From assembly GCF_023721835.1 (NCBI RefSeq), contig NZ_JAMKFE010000001.1:186001-250000 (forward strand): DNA of 64,000 bases. The letters are read 5' to 3'. This document shows, piece after piece, positions 41,578 through 49,924 of this stretch (positions are counted from its first letter, which is position 1; each line of letters begins with the position of its first letter). This DNA comes from Caldimonas mangrovi (lineage in GTDB: Bacteria > Pseudomonadota > Gammaproteobacteria > Burkholderiales > Burkholderiaceae_C). A model generated the notes under the pieces. It saw nothing but the letters and a program-made list of their open reading frames with translations. It made no database searches and was not told the DNA's origin. The position numbers and the translations under genes are program-made.

Positions 41578-42594
41578 ATGGTCCGTCCCTTGCTTTTCAC
41601 TCCCACGTCACCGGCAGCGGGTGGCAGCGCTGGCCCGGCAAGTGGCCCCGCCGAGCAGCACGCCGCACCGAGCCGCGGGCCGTTGATCGTCGTGATGAAC
41701 ACGCACTCGGGCTCGGGCGACCGGCACCGCACGCTGGCGACGCTGGCGGGGGTGTTCGGTGAAGCCGGCGTGCGGCACGAGGTGATGCAGGTCACACGGC
41801 CCAAGCAATTGAGGACGGTGGCGGCGAACGCGGTCGCTCTGGCTGCCCGGGAGGGTGGTACGGTGGTCGCTGCGGGCGGCGACGGGACGATCAATACGGT
41901 GGCGCACGCAGTGCTCGATACCGAGCTGCCCTTCGGCGTGCTGCCGCACGGTACGTTCAACTATTTCAGCCGCACGCACGGCATTCCGACCGACGTCGAA
42001 GGCGCTGCGCGCACGCTGGTGACCGGCACGCCGCGGCCGGTGCAGGTCGGCCGGCTGAACGAGCGGCTTTTCCTCGTCAATGCGAGCCTGGGCCTCTACC
42101 CGCGACTGCTCGAAGAACGCGAAGCCTACAAGCGACGTTACGGCCGTACGCGCTGGGTCGCGCTGTGCTCGGGCTTGCTGACGCTGCTGCGCGAGCATTG
42201 GCAGGTGCTGCTGCGCGTCGAACACGAAGGCGAACCGAGATTGCTCAAGACGTCGACGTTGTTCGTCGGCAACAACGCATTGCAACTGGCACAGATCGGA
42301 ATCGATGACGCGCCGGTGGTGGCGCAGGGGCAACTGGTCGCACTGAGCGTCAAGACTGGTGGCCGCTGGGCCATGCTGGGCCTGCTGCTGCGTGGCGCCG
42401 TGGGCCGGCTGGGCAGCGCCGACCAGGTTGCCAGCTTTGCGTTCAGGCATCTGGAGGTCGAGCCGGTGCTACGTCGCGCTCGCCCGGTGAAGATGAAGGT
42501 GTCGGTCGACGGCGAAACCCAATGGATGTCGACGCCGCTGGTGTTCGGCGTCGAGCCCAAGCCGCTGTGGCTGATCGTGCCACCGGCTGCATGA
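41578..42594 (+). CDS. Diacylglycerol/lipid kinase family protein (YegS-like)
   Basis: A 338-residue soluble lipid kinase. An Ala/Pro-rich N terminus is followed by the catalytic domain: LIVVMNTHSGSG, the ATP-binding GGDGTIN starting at residue 100, and PFGVLPHGTFNYFSRTHGIP (the usual LPxGTxN). The C-terminal beta domain carries FLVNASLGLYPRL. It probably phosphorylates a diacylglycerol or related lipid. The frame overlaps the next gene by ATGA, so it is coupled to the phosphoesterase. Confidence 0.9.
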   Translation: MVRPLLFTPTSPAAGGSAGPASGPAEQHAAPSRGPLIVVMNTHSGSGDRHRTLATLAGVFGEAGVRHEVMQVTRPKQLRTVAANAVALAAREGGTVVAAGGDGTINTVAHAVLDTELPFGVLPHGTFNYFSRTHGIPTDVEGAARTLVTGTPRPVQVGRLNERLFLVNASLGLYPRLLEEREAYKRRYGRTRWVALCSGLLTLLREHWQVLLRVEHEGEPRLLKTSTLFVGNNALQLAQIGIDDAPVVAQGQLVALSVKTGGRWAMLGLLLRGAVGRLGSADQVASFAFRHLEVEPVLRRARPVKMKVSVDGETQWMSTPLVFGVEPKPLWLIVPPAA

Positions 42595-43424
42595 CGACAC
42601 TGCTGCACCTGTCCGACACGCACTTCGGCACCGAGCGCGCCGACGTGATGGAGGCGCTGGTGCGCTTCACTCACGAGCAGCGGCCGAACGTCGTGGTGCT
42701 GTCCGGCGACATCACCCAACGGGCCCGACGTGCCCAGTTCGCTGCTGCGCGGCACTTCCTGGACCGGCTGGCAGCCCCGGCCACGCTGGTCATTCCCGGC
42801 AACCACGACATCCCGCTGTTCAACCTGCCGGCTAGGCTGCTGCGGCCCTACGGCAACTACCAGCGCGCGTTCGGCACCGAGCTGGAACCCAGCCACGAGA
42901 CGCACGACCTGCTGGTGATATGCGTGAACACCACGCGTGCGCGGCGGCACAAGGACGGCGAGCTCAGCGAACAGCAGGTGGCGCGGGTGGCGCAGCGCCT
43001 GCGCGCGGCCCGCAGCGAGCAGTTGCGTGTGGTGGTGACCCATCAGCCGGTGCACGTGACGCGTCTGGAGGACGAGGAGAATCTGCTGCACGGTCACCGC
43101 GAAGCGGTGCTTGCCTGGGCCGAAGCCGGGGCCGACCTGATGCTCGGCGGGCACATCCATCTGCCCTATGTGCGGCCGCTGGCGGACAGCGTCGCAGGTC
43201 TCGCGCGACCGCTATGGTGTCTGCAGGCCGGCACAGCCGTGTCGCACCGCGTGCGCGGCGGCATTCCGAATTCCGTCAACCTCGTGCGCTACGCACCGAC
43301 GGTGCGGTCCGGCGCCTGCATCGTCGAGCGCTGGGACCATGCCGCCTCGACGCGGCGCTTCGAGCGGGAAAGTCGCCTGGAGATCCCGCTGTCGCGTGGC
43401 GACACGCCGGCAGGTCGTCCGTGA
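42591..43424 (+). CDS. Metallophosphoesterase (calcineurin-like)
   Basis: A 277-residue binuclear metal phosphoesterase. The full motif set is present: LSDTHFG (D-x-H), VVLSGDITQ (GD), VIPGNHDIP (GNHD), VVVTHQPVH (H) and MLGGHIHLPY (GHxH). It resembles the 3',5'-cAMP phosphodiesterase/Icc-like branch. The start at ATG 42591 overlaps the lipid kinase stop. The substrate may be a phospholipid or nucleotide; pairing with a lipid kinase hints at lipid phosphate turnover, which is inference. Confidence 0.9.
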   Translation: MTTLLHLSDTHFGTERADVMEALVRFTHEQRPNVVVLSGDITQRARRAQFAAARHFLDRLAAPATLVIPGNHDIPLFNLPARLLRPYGNYQRAFGTELEPSHETHDLLVICVNTTRARRHKDGELSEQQVARVAQRLRAARSEQLRVVVTHQPVHVTRLEDEENLLHGHREAVLAWAEAGADLMLGGHIHLPYVRPLADSVAGLARPLWCLQAGTAVSHRVRGGIPNSVNLVRYAPTVRSGACIVERWDHAASTRRFERESRLEIPLSRGDTPAGRP

Positions 43425-43457
43425 GCATCGAGCGGAATCGGCGGGCGACCGCAAAGA

Positions 43458-43486
43458 AAAACGCCGGGAGCGTGTCCCGGCGTTTT
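43458..43486. terminator. Bidirectional intrinsic terminator
   Basis: Perfect 12-base arms (AAAACGCCGGGA and TCCCGGCGTTTT) around GCGTG. T-rich tails occur on both strands. It lies between the phosphoesterase stop at 43424 (plus) and the Tim44-protein stop at 43506 (minus), so it can end both transcripts. Confidence 0.9.
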
Positions 43487-43505
43487 CTCTTTCAGGTGTG
43501 AGGCC

Positions 43506-44417
43506 TCACGCGTATTGCTGTATTCCAGCAATGGCCCACTCCCGACTGCCGTCATTCGGCTTCACGAGGTGCCAGACCTCGTCAAACGGCTCGGCGACGC
43601 CGCCTTGTTCCTCGCGGATCAGGCCGTGGTAGCGCACGCTGACGATGTCGCGGCCGTCCTCCTGCGCGAAATCGACGATCTGTGCATCCAACTGCACGAC
43701 GTCGGTCTGCTGTGCCGCTTCCTGGCGGTCCTGCAGATCAAGTCGGGCGGTGGCGAACATTTCCGGCGTCGTGAAGCGGCGCAGGTCATCGAGGTCGCCG
43801 GCGTCGTTGGCGGCTTGCAGACGGATGAAGATCATCTTGGCGATGCGCTCGAAAGCCGCGACGTCGAAGCCGGTCGGCACCTGCAGGGTGGGTGCGGTGA
43901 CGGCAGCCGGGGCGCCGCCGCCGGCCAGAGGCGGCATCTGCCGCTCGGATGCGCCGAACGCGCCGCTGGGCTGCTGGCCTGCTGCGGCGTACTGCATGCG
44001 CGGGCCGGCGGGCTGGCGCTGCGCCCCGGAAAAGCTGCGCATCAGCCAGCGCACGACGAAGATCCCGCCCAGCACCAGCAGCGCGAGCATCAGGAAGTTC
44101 GCGAACTCGGCGCCCAGGCCGAGATGGCTCATCAGTGCAGCGAGGCCGAGGCCGGCCGCCAAGCCGGCGATCGGCCCCATCCATGAGCGTCGGCCCGCAG
44201 CCTGCGCGCCGGCAGCGGCTGCACCGGGGGCGGCGGACGGGCTGGCCTGGTTGTTGTCAGGGGTGGACTGCTTCGGCGGCGTGCTCGGCGCCTGCCGCGG
44301 CGGCAGTTGCCGACTCATGCCTCCGCCGCCCAGACGTTTGGCGTCCACCTCGGGCGTGCCCAGCGCGAGGCCAAGCCCCATGACGACGGCGAGCAAGCCG
44401 GCGAACAAAGTTTTCAT
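43506..44417 (-). CDS. Tim44 domain-containing membrane protein
   Basis: A 303-residue protein. A signal or anchor sequence at 1-22 (LFAGLLAVVMGLGLALG), a Gly-rich LGGGGMSRQLPP segment, a Pro/Ala/Gln linker, two helices at about 83-125 (IAGLAAGLGLAALMSHLG, FANFLMLALLVLGGIFVV), then the Tim44-like domain at about 185-300 (FERIAKMIFIRLQAANDAGDLDDLRRFTTPEMFA). This layout is the standard betaproteobacterial Tim44/TimA-like protein, likely acting at the inner membrane; the role is unclear. ATG at 44417. Confidence 0.87.
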   Translation of the reverse strand: MKTLFAGLLAVVMGLGLALGTPEVDAKRLGGGGMSRQLPPRQAPSTPPKQSTPDNNQASPSAAPGAAAAGAQAAGRRSWMGPIAGLAAGLGLAALMSHLGLGAEFANFLMLALLVLGGIFVVRWLMRSFSGAQRQPAGPRMQYAAAGQQPSGAFGASERQMPPLAGGGAPAAVTAPTLQVPTGFDVAAFERIAKMIFIRLQAANDAGDLDDLRRFTTPEMFATARLDLQDRQEAAQQTDVVQLDAQIVDFAQEDGRDIVSVRYHGLIREEQGGVAEPFDEVWHLVKPNDGSREWAIAGIQQYA

Positions 44418-44538
44418 CTTCGGTACTCCTGTGGGTGAGGCCGGGTGGCGTTCCAGCGGTATCGCTGATGGTAGGGAGAATGCACATCGGGCGGCCCGAT
44501 GGACATGGGGGCGGTAAGGGCAAATGCAAGGGCAGCGT

Positions 44539-46920
44539 TCAGGAACGACGCATCCAGTTTTCGAACTCGACGGCCGGCAGCGGGGCGCTGATCAGATCGC
44601 CTTGCAGTTCCTCGCAGCCCTGGGTCGCCAGGAAATCGAGCTGCCGAGTTGTTTCGACCCCTTCGGCGATCACGCTCTGGCCCAGGCTGTGCGCCATCTG
44701 AATGATGGCACGGACGATGGCCGCCGCATCCTGGGCGTGAGGCAGATCCTGTACGAAGGAGCGGTCGATCTTGACCTTGTCGATGGGCAGTTCCTTGAGG
44801 TGGCGCAGCGAGAAGTATCCGGTGCCGAAGTCGTCGACTGCGATGCGAATGCCCAGCGCCTTCAGGCGGGTGAGCTTGTGCATGACATCGGGCAGGTCGT
44901 CCATCAGCATGCGTTCACTCAATTCGAGTTCCAGTGCTTCGCCGGGCACGCCCTCTTCCTGCAGCACGCGCTCGACCGCCTCGACGAAGCCGGCCGACTG
45001 GAACTGCACGGTCGACAGGTTCACCCCGATCGGCGCACCTGTCAGCCCCGCCGCCCGCCAGCCCCGCGCACAGCGCACCGCTTCGCGCAGCACCCATTGG
45101 CCGAGCGGCAGCATCAGCCGCTGCTGCTCGGCCACCGGAATGAAGCGGTCCGGGTAGAGCAGGCCCTGCTGAGGATGATTCCAGCGGATCAGCGCTTCCG
45201 CGCCGACCAGGGCCTGGTCGCGTGTGCGCACCTGGGGCTGAAAGTGCAGCACGAATTCGTCGCGCTCAAGCGCCTGCACGAGCTGGCTTTCCATCACCAG
45301 CGCGTCGTAGGCCGTCTGCACCATGGCCGGGTCGAAGAACTGGTAGTTCGCACGGCCGCGTGACTTGGCCAGGTACATCGCGCTGTCGGCATGCTTGATC
45401 AGTTCCGCCGGCGATTGCGCGTCGCCGGGAAACATAGCGACGCCGATCGACGGTGTCACCGAGATCAGCCGCCCGTCGGCATCGACAGGAACCTCGATCG
45501 CCGCAAGCAGCTTGCGCGCGACGTCCTCGACATCGTGCCGGTGCCGCGCGTGGGGCAGCAGCACCATGAACTCATCGCCTCCGAAGCGCGCGACACGGTC
45601 GGTGGCGCGCAGCGTGTCGGTCACGCGCACGGCGATCGTCTGCAGCAACTTGTCGCCGGCCAGATGACCGAGCGAATCGTTGACGCGCTTGAAGTCGTCG
45701 AGGTCGATGAACAGCAGTGCCATCTGCTCGTTGGTCGTCCGGGCGAGCGCCATGCGACGGTCGAGGTGCTCCATGAACGACATGCGGTTCGGCAGCCCGG
45801 TCAATGCGTCATGGTGCGCGAGGTGGTGGATGCGCGCCTGTGCTGCGTGGCGGTCGCGGATATCGCGCACGATGGACATGCGCAGCCGCTCACCGTTGCG
45901 CTCCATCGTGCGGCCGATGAACTCGACCGGCACGCGCTCGCCGTCACGGGTGACGATCTCGCTTTCGTAGGTGGCGTCTTCGCCGGAATCCCACACAGCG
46001 ATCACGCGGGCGTGGTACTCCACCGGAACGAACTCGAGCGTGTGGCGCCCGAGCAGCTCCTCGAAGGCGTAGCCGGTGAGACGGCACACGGGCGGGTTGA
46101 CGTCGGTGATGATGCCGTCCTGGTGGAACACCACGCCTTCGGCGCTGGCCTGCATGAACTTGGCGAGCCGCTCCTCGGATTCGCGCACCGCCTGCTCGGC
46201 GAGCCGGTGCTTGGTGATGTCGACGATCAGTACGAACGCGGCCATCGGTCGGCCGCCGGCGTCGAGGTGAGGCAGCAGGCTGACCTCGATCCACTGCGGG
46301 CTGCCGTCGGGCATGGCACGCCGCCGTTCGTACGACACCGGCTGCCGATGTCGCAGCATGTGGTCGACGTAAGGCTGGATGTGGCACGTTGCCTCTTCGC
46401 CGATGACTTCGGAGAAGGTGTGGCCGATGATGGAGCGTTCGTCCCAGCCGAAGCTGTGTGCGTACTGCTTGTTGGCAAACACGCAGCGGAAATGCTCGGC
46501 TTCGTAGTACGCGATCAACGCCGGGACATTGTCGGCCGTCAGCCGCAGCAGGTCGGACTGTGCGCGTGTGGCGAGCTCCGCCTGCCGGCCCGCAGAGCCG
46601 TCGTCGAACAGGCACACGTGCAACCCCAGGTGCGGCACCCAGTGGCCCGCGCCGTGAAGACGGCAAAGCCGGTCGTCGACCTGCAAGCTCAGTGGCAGCG
46701 AGAAGTCGACCGGCTGCGCGAGCGCGCGCTGCAATGTCGCGCGTGAGGCGGGCTCCCAGCGGTCCAGCCAGTCATCGAGCTGGTCCAGGCCGGCGTAGCG
46801 GACGAGAGCCGGGCTGAGATGGAGCGGCGCGCCGGTCGAACGTGCGACCGCGATCATCCTGGGCAAAGGCGCCCAGTCGAGGGGGGCAGCATGATCCGGT
46901 GCAGGGGTGACTGCAGCCAC
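44539..46920 (-). CDS. PAS-PAS-GGDEF-EAL cyclic-di-GMP signalling protein
   Basis: A 793-residue soluble protein starting at GTG 46920. An N-terminal degenerate sensor region leads to PAS domains at about 125-245 and 250-370 (LTGYAFEELLGRHTLEFVP). GGDEF follows (FGGDEFMVLLP), with an intact inhibitory I-site RxxD (RATD) five residues before it, and then EAL (GAEALIRWNHP, VNLSTVQF, ELSERMLMDD, VDDFGTGYFSL, KIDRSF, EGVET). Both catalytic sites look intact, so it could make and degrade c-di-GMP. A PilZ receptor is encoded about 9 kb away. Confidence 0.9.
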   Translation of the reverse strand: MAAVTPAPDHAAPLDWAPLPRMIAVARSTGAPLHLSPALVRYAGLDQLDDWLDRWEPASRATLQRALAQPVDFSLPLSLQVDDRLCRLHGAGHWVPHLGLHVCLFDDGSAGRQAELATRAQSDLLRLTADNVPALIAYYEAEHFRCVFANKQYAHSFGWDERSIIGHTFSEVIGEEATCHIQPYVDHMLRHRQPVSYERRRAMPDGSPQWIEVSLLPHLDAGGRPMAAFVLIVDITKHRLAEQAVRESEERLAKFMQASAEGVVFHQDGIITDVNPPVCRLTGYAFEELLGRHTLEFVPVEYHARVIAVWDSGEDATYESEIVTRDGERVPVEFIGRTMERNGERLRMSIVRDIRDRHAAQARIHHLAHHDALTGLPNRMSFMEHLDRRMALARTTNEQMALLFIDLDDFKRVNDSLGHLAGDKLLQTIAVRVTDTLRATDRVARFGGDEFMVLLPHARHRHDVEDVARKLLAAIEVPVDADGRLISVTPSIGVAMFPGDAQSPAELIKHADSAMYLAKSRGRANYQFFDPAMVQTAYDALVMESQLVQALERDEFVLHFQPQVRTRDQALVGAEALIRWNHPQQGLLYPDRFIPVAEQQRLMLPLGQWVLREAVRCARGWRAAGLTGAPIGVNLSTVQFQSAGFVEAVERVLQEEGVPGEALELELSERMLMDDLPDVMHKLTRLKALGIRIAVDDFGTGYFSLRHLKELPIDKVKIDRSFVQDLPHAQDAAAIVRAIIQMAHSLGQSVIAEGVETTRQLDFLATQGCEELQGDLISAPLPAVEFENWMRRS

Positions 46921-46990
46921 AGGGGAATCCTTTCGTCCGCTCTCGGCAGGGAAGAGACCGGGTCATCATAGCGGTCACCCTTGAGCAAAG

Positions 46991-47030
46991 GCTCCGCCCG
47001 GACCCCCTCGACAAGGGGTCCGGGCGGAGC
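46991..47030 (-). terminator. Very stable hairpin after the glycine-zipper gene
   Basis: Perfect 16-base arms (46991-47006 and 47015-47030, beginning GCTCCGCCCGG) with an 8-base loop. It lies 30 bases beyond the stop at 47060, in position to end that transcript before the GGDEF-EAL gene. The tail CCTTTGCTC is only weakly T-rich. Similar loops elsewhere in the genome would instead suggest a dispersed repeat. Confidence 0.6.
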
Positions 47031-47059
47031 AGGCCAGGGCAGCAGGCCCTGCGTGCGGC

Positions 47060-47284
47060 TCAGCGGTCCTTGCGACCGGTCTGGTTGCCGATCACGCCGC
47101 CCACCGCTGCACCGCCGATGGTGCCCGCCGTGCTGCCACCCGTCAGCACCGAGCCGGCCACACCGCCGACGCCGGCGCCGATCGCGGTATTGCGGTCGCG
47201 CTCGCTCATGCTCGAGCAACCTGCCAGCGCCAGCCCCAGGGCAAGAGCGGAAGTCGTCTTGGCGAGGATCTGCATGCTTTTCAT
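47060..47284 (-). CDS. Glycine-zipper 2TM lipoprotein
   Basis: A 74-residue protein. ATG at 47284 follows CAGGAGAGATGCC. Lipoprotein signal ALGLALAGC with lipidation Cys near residue 23. The mature part is a glycine zipper (NTAIGAGVGGVAGSVLTGG, TIGGAAVGGVIGNQTGRKDR), the OsmB/SlyB-like 2TM pattern. Such proteins insert in the outer membrane and are linked to envelope stress. Confidence 0.87.
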   Translation of the reverse strand: MKSMQILAKTTSALALGLALAGCSSMSERDRNTAIGAGVGGVAGSVLTGGSTAGTIGGAAVGGVIGNQTGRKDR

Positions 47285-47419
47285 GGCATCTCTCCTGTAC
47301 AACTCGGTATCGAAGCCAGAAACACTCGTGGCTCGAACATCAGCGTAGGTGTCGGGTGCCGCTGGCGCCGTCGGCCGGGGCCAGATTCGGATGTCGGCCT
47401 GGGCCTACAGGGTCTGTCG

Positions 47420-48478
47420 CTAGCCGAGGCAGATGCCCAGCCCCCGGGCGGCCTGCAGCAGCGGATGATCCGGCGGCACGGTGCGGTTGCGCCCCGCCAC
47501 GTCGCCCAGCGGCACCTCGGTGCAGCAGCTGCCCTCGAGCGCGACCATGTGGCCGAAGCGACCCTGGGCCACCAGCTGGGCTGCGTGGTAGCCGAAGCGC
47601 GTTGCGAGCACGCGGTCGAAGGCCGTCGGTGAACCGCCGCGCTGCAGGTGGCCGAGCTGGGTCGAGCGAACCTCGCTGCCGAGTCGCTGTTGCAACTGCT
47701 CGCGCAGCAGGTGGCCGACGCCGCCCAGCCGCAACGGGTCCGGGCTGTCTGCCAGCCGCGCCTGCACGGTCATGCCTGCACCGCGGGCGTGCGTGCCTTC
47801 GGCCACGCAGACGATCGTGTAGCCCTGCACCGCCTCGCGCTCGCGGCAGCGCTGCACGACGGCATCGAGGTCGTAAGGGCGCTCCGGCAGCAGGATCACG
47901 TCGGCGGCGCCGGCCATGCCGGCTTCCAGCGCGATCCAGCCCGAGTAACGGCCCATCGTCTCGACGATCATGACGCGCCCATGGCTTTGCGCGGTGGTCT
48001 CGAGCCGCTCGATGGCATCGGTGACGACGGCGACCGCACTGTCGAAGCCGAAGCTGCGCTCGGTGTGCATCAGGTCGTTGTCGATGGTTTTCGGGACGCC
48101 GACGATCGGCAGCCCGAGCTGACCGAAGCGGTGCGCGATGCTCATGCTGCCGTCGCCACCGATGACGACCACCGCGTCGAGGCCGAGTTCACGCACGTAG
48201 TCCATCACCTGCGCCGAGCGGTCCACTCCGCCGGCGCCGACATAGCGAAACGGGTCGGCCCGGTTGTGCGTGCCGAGGATGGTGCCGCCCAGGTGCAGAA
48301 TGCCGCTGACCTCGCGCAGCCCCAGCGGTCTCACGCGGCGCTCGACCAGGCCGAGGAAGCCGCGCTCGATGCCGGTGACTTGCGCGCCGCATTCGTTGAC
48401 GAGCGCCTTCGTGACCGCGCGGATCACGGCGTTGAGGCCGGGACAGTCGCCGCCGCCGGTCAGGACGCCGATGTGCAT
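47420..48478 (-). CDS. 6-phosphofructokinase, ATP-dependent by signature (G/K type)
   Basis: A 352-residue PFK. It opens MHIGVLTGGGDCPGLNAVIR. GGDGS at 107-111 has Gly (G110) at the position that is Asp in PPi enzymes, which favours ATP, while PKTIDND at 129-135 has Lys (K130) as in PPi and group III enzymes. This mixed signature is known from ATP-PFKs of the actinobacterial type. The substrate site METMGRYSG and the C-terminal LGHLQRGGSPTAFDR are standard. It phosphorylates fructose-6-phosphate in glycolysis. The start at ATG 48478 lies 16 bases after the flavin reductase gene. Confidence 0.88.
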   Translation of the reverse strand: MHIGVLTGGGDCPGLNAVIRAVTKALVNECGAQVTGIERGFLGLVERRVRPLGLREVSGILHLGGTILGTHNRADPFRYVGAGGVDRSAQVMDYVRELGLDAVVVIGGDGSMSIAHRFGQLGLPIVGVPKTIDNDLMHTERSFGFDSAVAVVTDAIERLETTAQSHGRVMIVETMGRYSGWIALEAGMAGAADVILLPERPYDLDAVVQRCREREAVQGYTIVCVAEGTHARGAGMTVQARLADSPDPLRLGGVGHLLREQLQQRLGSEVRSTQLGHLQRGGSPTAFDRVLATRFGYHAAQLVAQGRFGHMVALEGSCCTEVPLGDVAGRNRTVPPDHPLLQAARGLGICLG

Positions 48479-48494
48479 GTCGGTTTCCCGTTGT

Positions 48495-49082
48495 TCACAG
48501 GCGTTTGGCCTCGAAGGCCTCGCCGATCGCGAAGAACGCGCCGCCGGCCACGTAGTGCAGCGTGCGCAGCGAAGGATCGGTGGTGTCGTCGTAGTGCCAG
48601 CGCCCCTGCGAGAACACACGCTCGTCGGCTTGCGCCGCGACCACCTCGCCGATGAACAAGTCGTAGCTGTGTTCGTTGTGGGGCTCCGGGATCACGCGGC
48701 ATTCGAGCCAGCCGACGCAGCCCTCGAGCAGCGGCGCATCGATGCGGCCGGCCGAGAAGGTCTGCAAGCCGTAGCGCGCGAACTTGTCGTCGCCAGCGCC
48801 TTGCATCAGCTCGCGGCCGGATGCGCTGCCGACGGCGAGTGTCGCGTCTGCCAGTGCGCGGCATGGGACGTTGAGCGCGAAATGCCCCGAGGCTTCGACC
48901 AGCTCGCGCGTCCAGGTCGACTTGTCGATGATGACGATCACCTTCGGCGGGTCGAAGTCCAGTGGCATCGACCAGGCCGCTGCCATCACGTTGCGGCGTC
49001 CGGCGTGTGCGCTCGTGACGAGCACCGTGGGGCCATGGTTGAGCAGTCGGTAGGCTTTGGGCAGTTCGACGGGCAGGCGCAT
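48495..49082 (-). CDS. Flavin reductase family protein (FMN-binding split barrel)
   Basis: A 195-residue protein. Typical segments: GPTVLVTSAHAGRRNVMAAAWSMPLDFDPPKVIVIIDKSTWTRELVEASGHFALNVP and GVGWLECRVIPEPH with HSYDLFIGEVVAAQADERVF. The family binds FMN and reduces it or uses it with NAD(P)H. It starts at ATG 49082, about 30 bases after the phosphatase stop, and the phosphofructokinase follows after 16 bases, so the three minus-strand genes may form one operon without an obvious common pathway. Confidence 0.87.
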   Translation of the reverse strand: MRLPVELPKAYRLLNHGPTVLVTSAHAGRRNVMAAAWSMPLDFDPPKVIVIIDKSTWTRELVEASGHFALNVPCRALADATLAVGSASGRELMQGAGDDKFARYGLQTFSAGRIDAPLLEGCVGWLECRVIPEPHNEHSYDLFIGEVVAAQADERVFSQGRWHYDDTTDPSLRTLHYVAGGAFFAIGEAFEAKRL

Positions 49083-49115
49083 GCGGGCCAGTCTAGCGGC
49101 GACGCCGAGGTGCCG

Positions 49116-49607
49116 TCAGAACCAGTTCACAAAGCCGGACTGGCTGGCGTTCTGAGGATTCGATCCGGCGTCGCGCACCCGCTGCAGCGCCTGCTCGGCC
49201 GTCAGGCCGAGCCGCTTCAGCACACACGCGGCAGCCGAGCCGGTGCGGCCCATGCCGGCGGCGCAATGCAGCATCGCCGAGTGACCGGCCTGCAGCTGGA
49301 CAGCCAGTCGTTCGATGCCGGTGCGAAAGCCGACCGGGTCGTCCGGCAGCCCGAAATTGCGCATCGGCAGGTGCATCCATTCGAAAGGAAGAGAGCCCTG
49401 CATCAGTGCGAGTTCATAGTCCGGTGACAGCGAAGCGAGTTCGTCGCGCGGGGTCAGGCAGACGACCAGGCCGAGGCGGGCTTGCGCGGCCTGAGCAAGG
49501 AAATGCGTCCACGGCTCGAAGCGACCGGGCATCGCCGACAGCCAAAGCCGGCCGCGAGCGGACGCAGGCAGGGCCACTGCGCGCAGGCTCACGGCACGGG
49601 TCTCCAT
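49116..49607 (-). CDS. Dual-specificity/tyrosine phosphatase-like protein
   Basis: A 163-residue protein with the CX5R loop HCAAGMGRTG (C115, R121), the signature of cysteine phosphatases, and a candidate general acid Asp at 89-90 (GLPDD). ARGRLWLSAMPGRFEPW at the N terminus is like the cyclin-dependent-kinase-inhibitor-3/KAP-like bacterial group. It should dephosphorylate protein tyrosine or another phosphoester. It starts at ATG 49607. The 156 bases from there to the cysE leader promoter contain no other gene. Confidence 0.85.
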   Translation of the reverse strand: METRAVSLRAVALPASARGRLWLSAMPGRFEPWTHFLAQAAQARLGLVVCLTPRDELASLSPDYELALMQGSLPFEWMHLPMRNFGLPDDPVGFRTGIERLAVQLQAGHSAMLHCAAGMGRTGSAAACVLKRLGLTAEQALQRVRDAGSNPQNASQSGFVNWF

Positions 49608-49763
49608 CGGCCCAGGTCGTCGAGCACCGGCAAGGCGGCCGTCAGCACGAGCAGCAGCGCGCGAGGCGGCGCAGGAAGTGAAGCGGCATGGCAGGGAAGG
49701 CGTTTCGTTGCAGAGGGATCGCCGATAGTGTGCACTGCCCGAAGGGCCATCGGCACAGGCCGT

Positions 49764-49793
49764 TTGACGGCCGTGGTCGCACCTTCTTACACT
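49764..49793 (+). promoter_or_regulatory. Sigma70-type promoter of the cysE leader transcript
   Basis: -35 TTGACG (49764-49769), 18-base spacer, -10 TACACT (49788-49793). Five and four of six bases match consensus, good for GC-rich DNA. The expected transcription start is the A at about 49800, which is the A of the leader-peptide ATG, so the leader message would have no 5' untranslated region. Confidence 0.65.
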
Positions 49794-49799
49794 GCCGCC

Positions 49800-49901
49800 A
49801 TGTCAGAACGCCTCCGCGCTTCCGTTTGGGCCACCGCCGCTGCCGGCGCGGCGGGCTGTTGTCGTTGCTGTCGATGCGCGCCGCGGGGGCTCGTCTCCTA
49901 G
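49800..49901 (+). CDS. Cysteine-rich leader peptide of the cysE attenuator
   Basis: A 33-codon frame, ATG at 49800 to TAG at 49899-49901, directly upstream of serine O-acetyltransferase. Codons 20-26 read Cys-Cys-Arg-Cys-Cys-Arg-Cys (49857-49877). Three of the five Cys codons are TGT and the Arg codons are CGT and CGA, choices that are uncommon in this GC-rich DNA and would favour ribosome pausing. An intrinsic terminator begins 23 bases after the stop. No Shine-Dalgarno precedes the ATG, consistent with leaderless translation from the promoter above. The peptide itself probably has no function; translating it would report cysteinyl-tRNA supply. The frame is directly visible; the regulatory role is inferred. 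Confidence 0.75.
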   Translation: MSERLRASVWATAAAGAAGCCRCCRCAPRGLVS

Positions 49902-49924
49902 CGAACGCCCCGCCGGCGTTCCCC

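Noticed and set aside
43425-43505. A short Lys/Arg-rich frame overlapping the bidirectional terminator
   Set aside because: It is the terminator sequence read as codons; the perfect 12-base arms explain it fully.
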